64,000 bases of DNA, taken from assembly GCA_963791635.1 (NCBI GenBank), contig CAWBTC010000005.1, positions 1,054,001 to 1,118,000 on the forward strand, given 5' to 3'. Positions 62,514 through 64,000 of this stretch are shown piece by piece. The notes under the pieces are model-generated. The model saw only the letters and a list, made by a program, of their open reading frames with translations. It was not told where the DNA came from and ran no database searches. This stretch comes from VFMC01 sp963791635 (GTDB taxonomy: Bacteria; Actinomycetota; Acidimicrobiia; Acidimicrobiales; Ilumatobacteraceae). Numbering within the stretch: position 1 is the first letter of the stretch; each line of letters opens with the position of its first letter. The position numbers were made by a program, and so were the translations under genes.

Positions 62514-63730
62514 GACGCGGCGCTCGCCGTGGGCACGAGCTCGCTGACAACGGTGGTGATCAAGGCAACCGCTTCGTCGATCTCGGCCTCGCTGACGGTG
62601 AGCGGCGGTGCCAGACGAAGCGCCGTGGCCGTCACGGCATTCGTGACGAGTCCGCGCGCGAGCAGCTCGGTGTAGACCGCCTTGGCGTCGCTGCCCTCGC
62701 CCAGTTCGGCGGCGAGCAACAGGCCCTGGCCACGAACGGACTGCACGCCCGGGATCGCCGCAAGCTTGTCGCGCAGGTACGCGCCGCGCTCGGCGGCCAG
62801 CGCCGGAGCGTCGATGCGGCGCATCTCGGCGATCACCGCGCTCACCACTGCTGTGGCGATCGCCGTACCGCTGTAGGTGCTGCCATGGTCGCCCGGTTGG
62901 AAGGCCGCAGCCACCTCGAGCCGCGCCCACACCGCACCGACCGGGAAGCCGTTGCCCATCGCCTTCGCCATCGTCACCACGTCGGGCGCCACGCCAGCGT
63001 GTTGGAAGCCGAACCACTGCCCCGTTCGACCGAAGCCGGTCTGGACCTCGTCGACCATCATCAACATGCCGCGTTCGTCGCACAGCGCACGGATGCCGCG
63101 CACGTAGTCGGCATCTGCCGGCACGACGCCACCTTCGCCCTGCACGGTCTCGATCAACACCGCCGACACGGATGGATCGATCGCGGCCTCCAGCGCGGCC
63201 AGGTCACCATACGCGACGTGCCGGAAACCTTCGGGCATCGGGAAGAAGGGCTCGTGCTTGGCGGGCTGACCGGTGGCTGCGAGCGCGGCGAGGGTGCGGC
63301 CGTGGAAGCTGCCATAGGCACTCACCACGACGTGGCGACCCCGGCCGCCGAACTTGCGTGCCAGTTTGAGTGCCGCTTCGTTCGCCTCGGCGCCCGAGTT
63401 GCAGAAGAACACCTGCCCCATCTCGCCGGTCGTCTCGAACAGCAGATCGCGCAGCTCGATCGCCGCGGCCGTCGCCACATCGTTGGAGAAGAAGTTGCTG
63501 ACATGCAACAGGCGAGCCGCCTGAGTCGAGATCGCCTCGGTGATCACCGGATTCGAGTGACCCAGCGACGTGACGGCGAGGCCGCACAGGAAGTCGAGGT
63601 ATCGCTTGCCGTTCGCGTCCCACAGCTCGGTGCCGTCCCCACGGACGAACATCACCTGGGGCGGACCGAACACCGGCATGAACGGGCACGCGGCGCCGGC
63701 CGCTGCAGTGTCGAACGCGTGCGAGGTCAT
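62510..63730 (-). CDS. argD: Acetylornithine aminotransferase
   Basis: A 406-residue class III PLP-dependent aminotransferase that converts N-acetylglutamate semialdehyde to N-acetylornithine. 'FCNSGAEANEAALKLARK' binds the cofactor phosphate, 'MMVDEVQTGFGRTGQWFGF' has the ring-contacting Asp, and Lys in 'TMAKAMGNGFPVGAV' forms the Schiff base. 'GSTYSGTAIATAV' is the dimer-partner phosphate loop. The ATG overlaps the argB stop (63727-63730) and the gene is followed by argF. The N-terminal 'AAGAACPFMPVFGPP' region is typical of actinobacterial ArgD. Confidence 0.96.
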   Translation of the reverse strand: MTSHAFDTAAAGAACPFMPVFGPPQVMFVRGDGTELWDANGKRYLDFLCGLAVTSLGHSNPVITEAISTQAARLLHVSNFFSNDVATAAAIELRDLLFETTGEMGQVFFCNSGAEANEAALKLARKFGGRGRHVVVSAYGSFHGRTLAALAATGQPAKHEPFFPMPEGFRHVAYGDLAALEAAIDPSVSAVLIETVQGEGGVVPADADYVRGIRALCDERGMLMMVDEVQTGFGRTGQWFGFQHAGVAPDVVTMAKAMGNGFPVGAVWARLEVAAAFQPGDHGSTYSGTAIATAVVSAVIAEMRRIDAPALAAERGAYLRDKLAAIPGVQSVRGQGLLLAAELGEGSDAKAVYTELLARGLVTNAVTATALRLAPPLTVSEAEIDEAVALITTVVSELVPTASAAS

Positions 63731-64000
63731 GGTCCCTCCAGAGCTGAGATGGTCGATTGGTCTTCGTGGGGTGAGTTGGCGAGCGATCGCACCATCGTGC
63801 CGATGCCTTCGTCGGTGAACACCTCGAGCAGCAGGACGTGTGGGATCCGGCCGTCGAGGATGTGTGCGCGACGAACGCCTGAGCGCACGGCTCGGACGCA
63901 GCTGTCGACTTTCGGGATCATCCCGCCGGCGATCACGCCGTCGGCGATCAGCTCGTCGAGCTCGTCGGGAGTGGTCTGGCGGATGAGGCTCGCCGGGTCG
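63727..64000 (-). CDS. argB: Acetylglutamate kinase, C-terminal part (cut by window edge)
   Basis: The minus-strand frame is open to the right edge, giving 91 visible residues. 'DPASLIRQTTPDELDELIAD' followed by 'GVIAGGMIPKVDSC' and the end 'RRAHILDGRIPHVLLLEVFTDEGIGTMV' (quoted in family context, read in pieces) are diagnostic of N-acetylglutamate kinase, which phosphorylates N-acetylglutamate. 'GGMIPKV' is the nucleotide-binding C-terminal motif. After it comes a ~15-residue variable tail. It overlaps argD by 4 nt, so argB-D-F-R-H is one operon. Confidence 0.94.
   Translation of the reverse strand, partial: DPASLIRQTTPDELDELIADGVIAGGMIPKVDSCVRAVRSGVRRAHILDGRIPHVLLLEVFTDEGIGTMVRSLANSPHEDQSTISALEGP

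Overview
The window is high-GC actinobacterial chromosome. The 16S rRNA and the housekeeping gene order point to the class Acidimicrobiia, perhaps the Ilumatobacter group; the exact lineage is an inference. From 26.9 kb rightwards the order (rluB, scpB, scpA, xerD, Nudix, pyrG, steB/mctB, steA, recN, nadK, tlyA, HAD phosphatase, tyrS, 3-methyladenine glycosylase, argH-argR-argF-argD-argB) closely follows the Mycobacterium tuberculosis Rv1653-Rv1711 block, with local insertions. No mobile element, prophage, CRISPR array or tRNA gene was found.

Layout. (1) 1-16.3 kb, surface glycan and lipid chemistry: a truncated GT-C glycosyltransferase, two OafA-type acyltransferases, a GT2-GtrA fusion, a polyprenol-phosphate-mannose-synthase-like GT2 whose gene overlaps one of two paralogous multi-pass membrane proteins, a tightly overlapping four-gene operon (small unknown protein, GMC oxidoreductase, two extended SDRs) and a GT4 glycosyltransferase. 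(2) 16.3-24.6 kb: another large membrane protein, an MFS exporter bracketed by inverted repeats, then genes for decaprenyl-phosphoryl-arabinose-type synthesis (dprE2, dprE1, a methyltransferase, a UbiA-family phosphoribosyltransferase, a HAD phosphatase). (3) 24.6-26.9 kb: aroA and tyrA, joined to the previous genes by 4-nt overlaps. (4) 26.9-34.4 kb: rluB/scpB/scpA, trpS, a DUF333 lipoprotein, an HD hydrolase, xerD, a Nudix ADP-ribose pyrophosphatase and pyrG. (5) 34.5-46.2 kb, envelope and division block: a MraY-like transferase, an alkaline-phosphatase-fold membrane protein, murJ, steB/mctB and steA, followed by recN, nadK, tlyA, a phasin-like protein and a HAD phosphatase. (6) 46.3-50.9 kb: a DUF1015 protein, class II fructose-bisphosphate aldolase, an OB-fold protein and an RG-rich TPR protein. 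(7) 51.0-56.6 kb: a complete rRNA operon on the minus strand. (8) 56.6-64 kb: tyrS, a DUF2332 protein, mpg and the arginine genes, with argB cut by the right edge.

Genes in the minus-strand blocks are densely packed, and many starts can be fixed from 4-nt stop/start overlaps (ATGA or GTGA). Two conserved genes, scpA and the DUF1015 gene, are each broken by a single-base frameshift; assembly indels are as likely as real mutations. A recurrent oddity is short tandem or inverted repeats that begin at, or include, the stop codon of the upstream gene (trpS, fba, the TPR gene, the UbiA gene, the second SDR, and beside the MFS gene).
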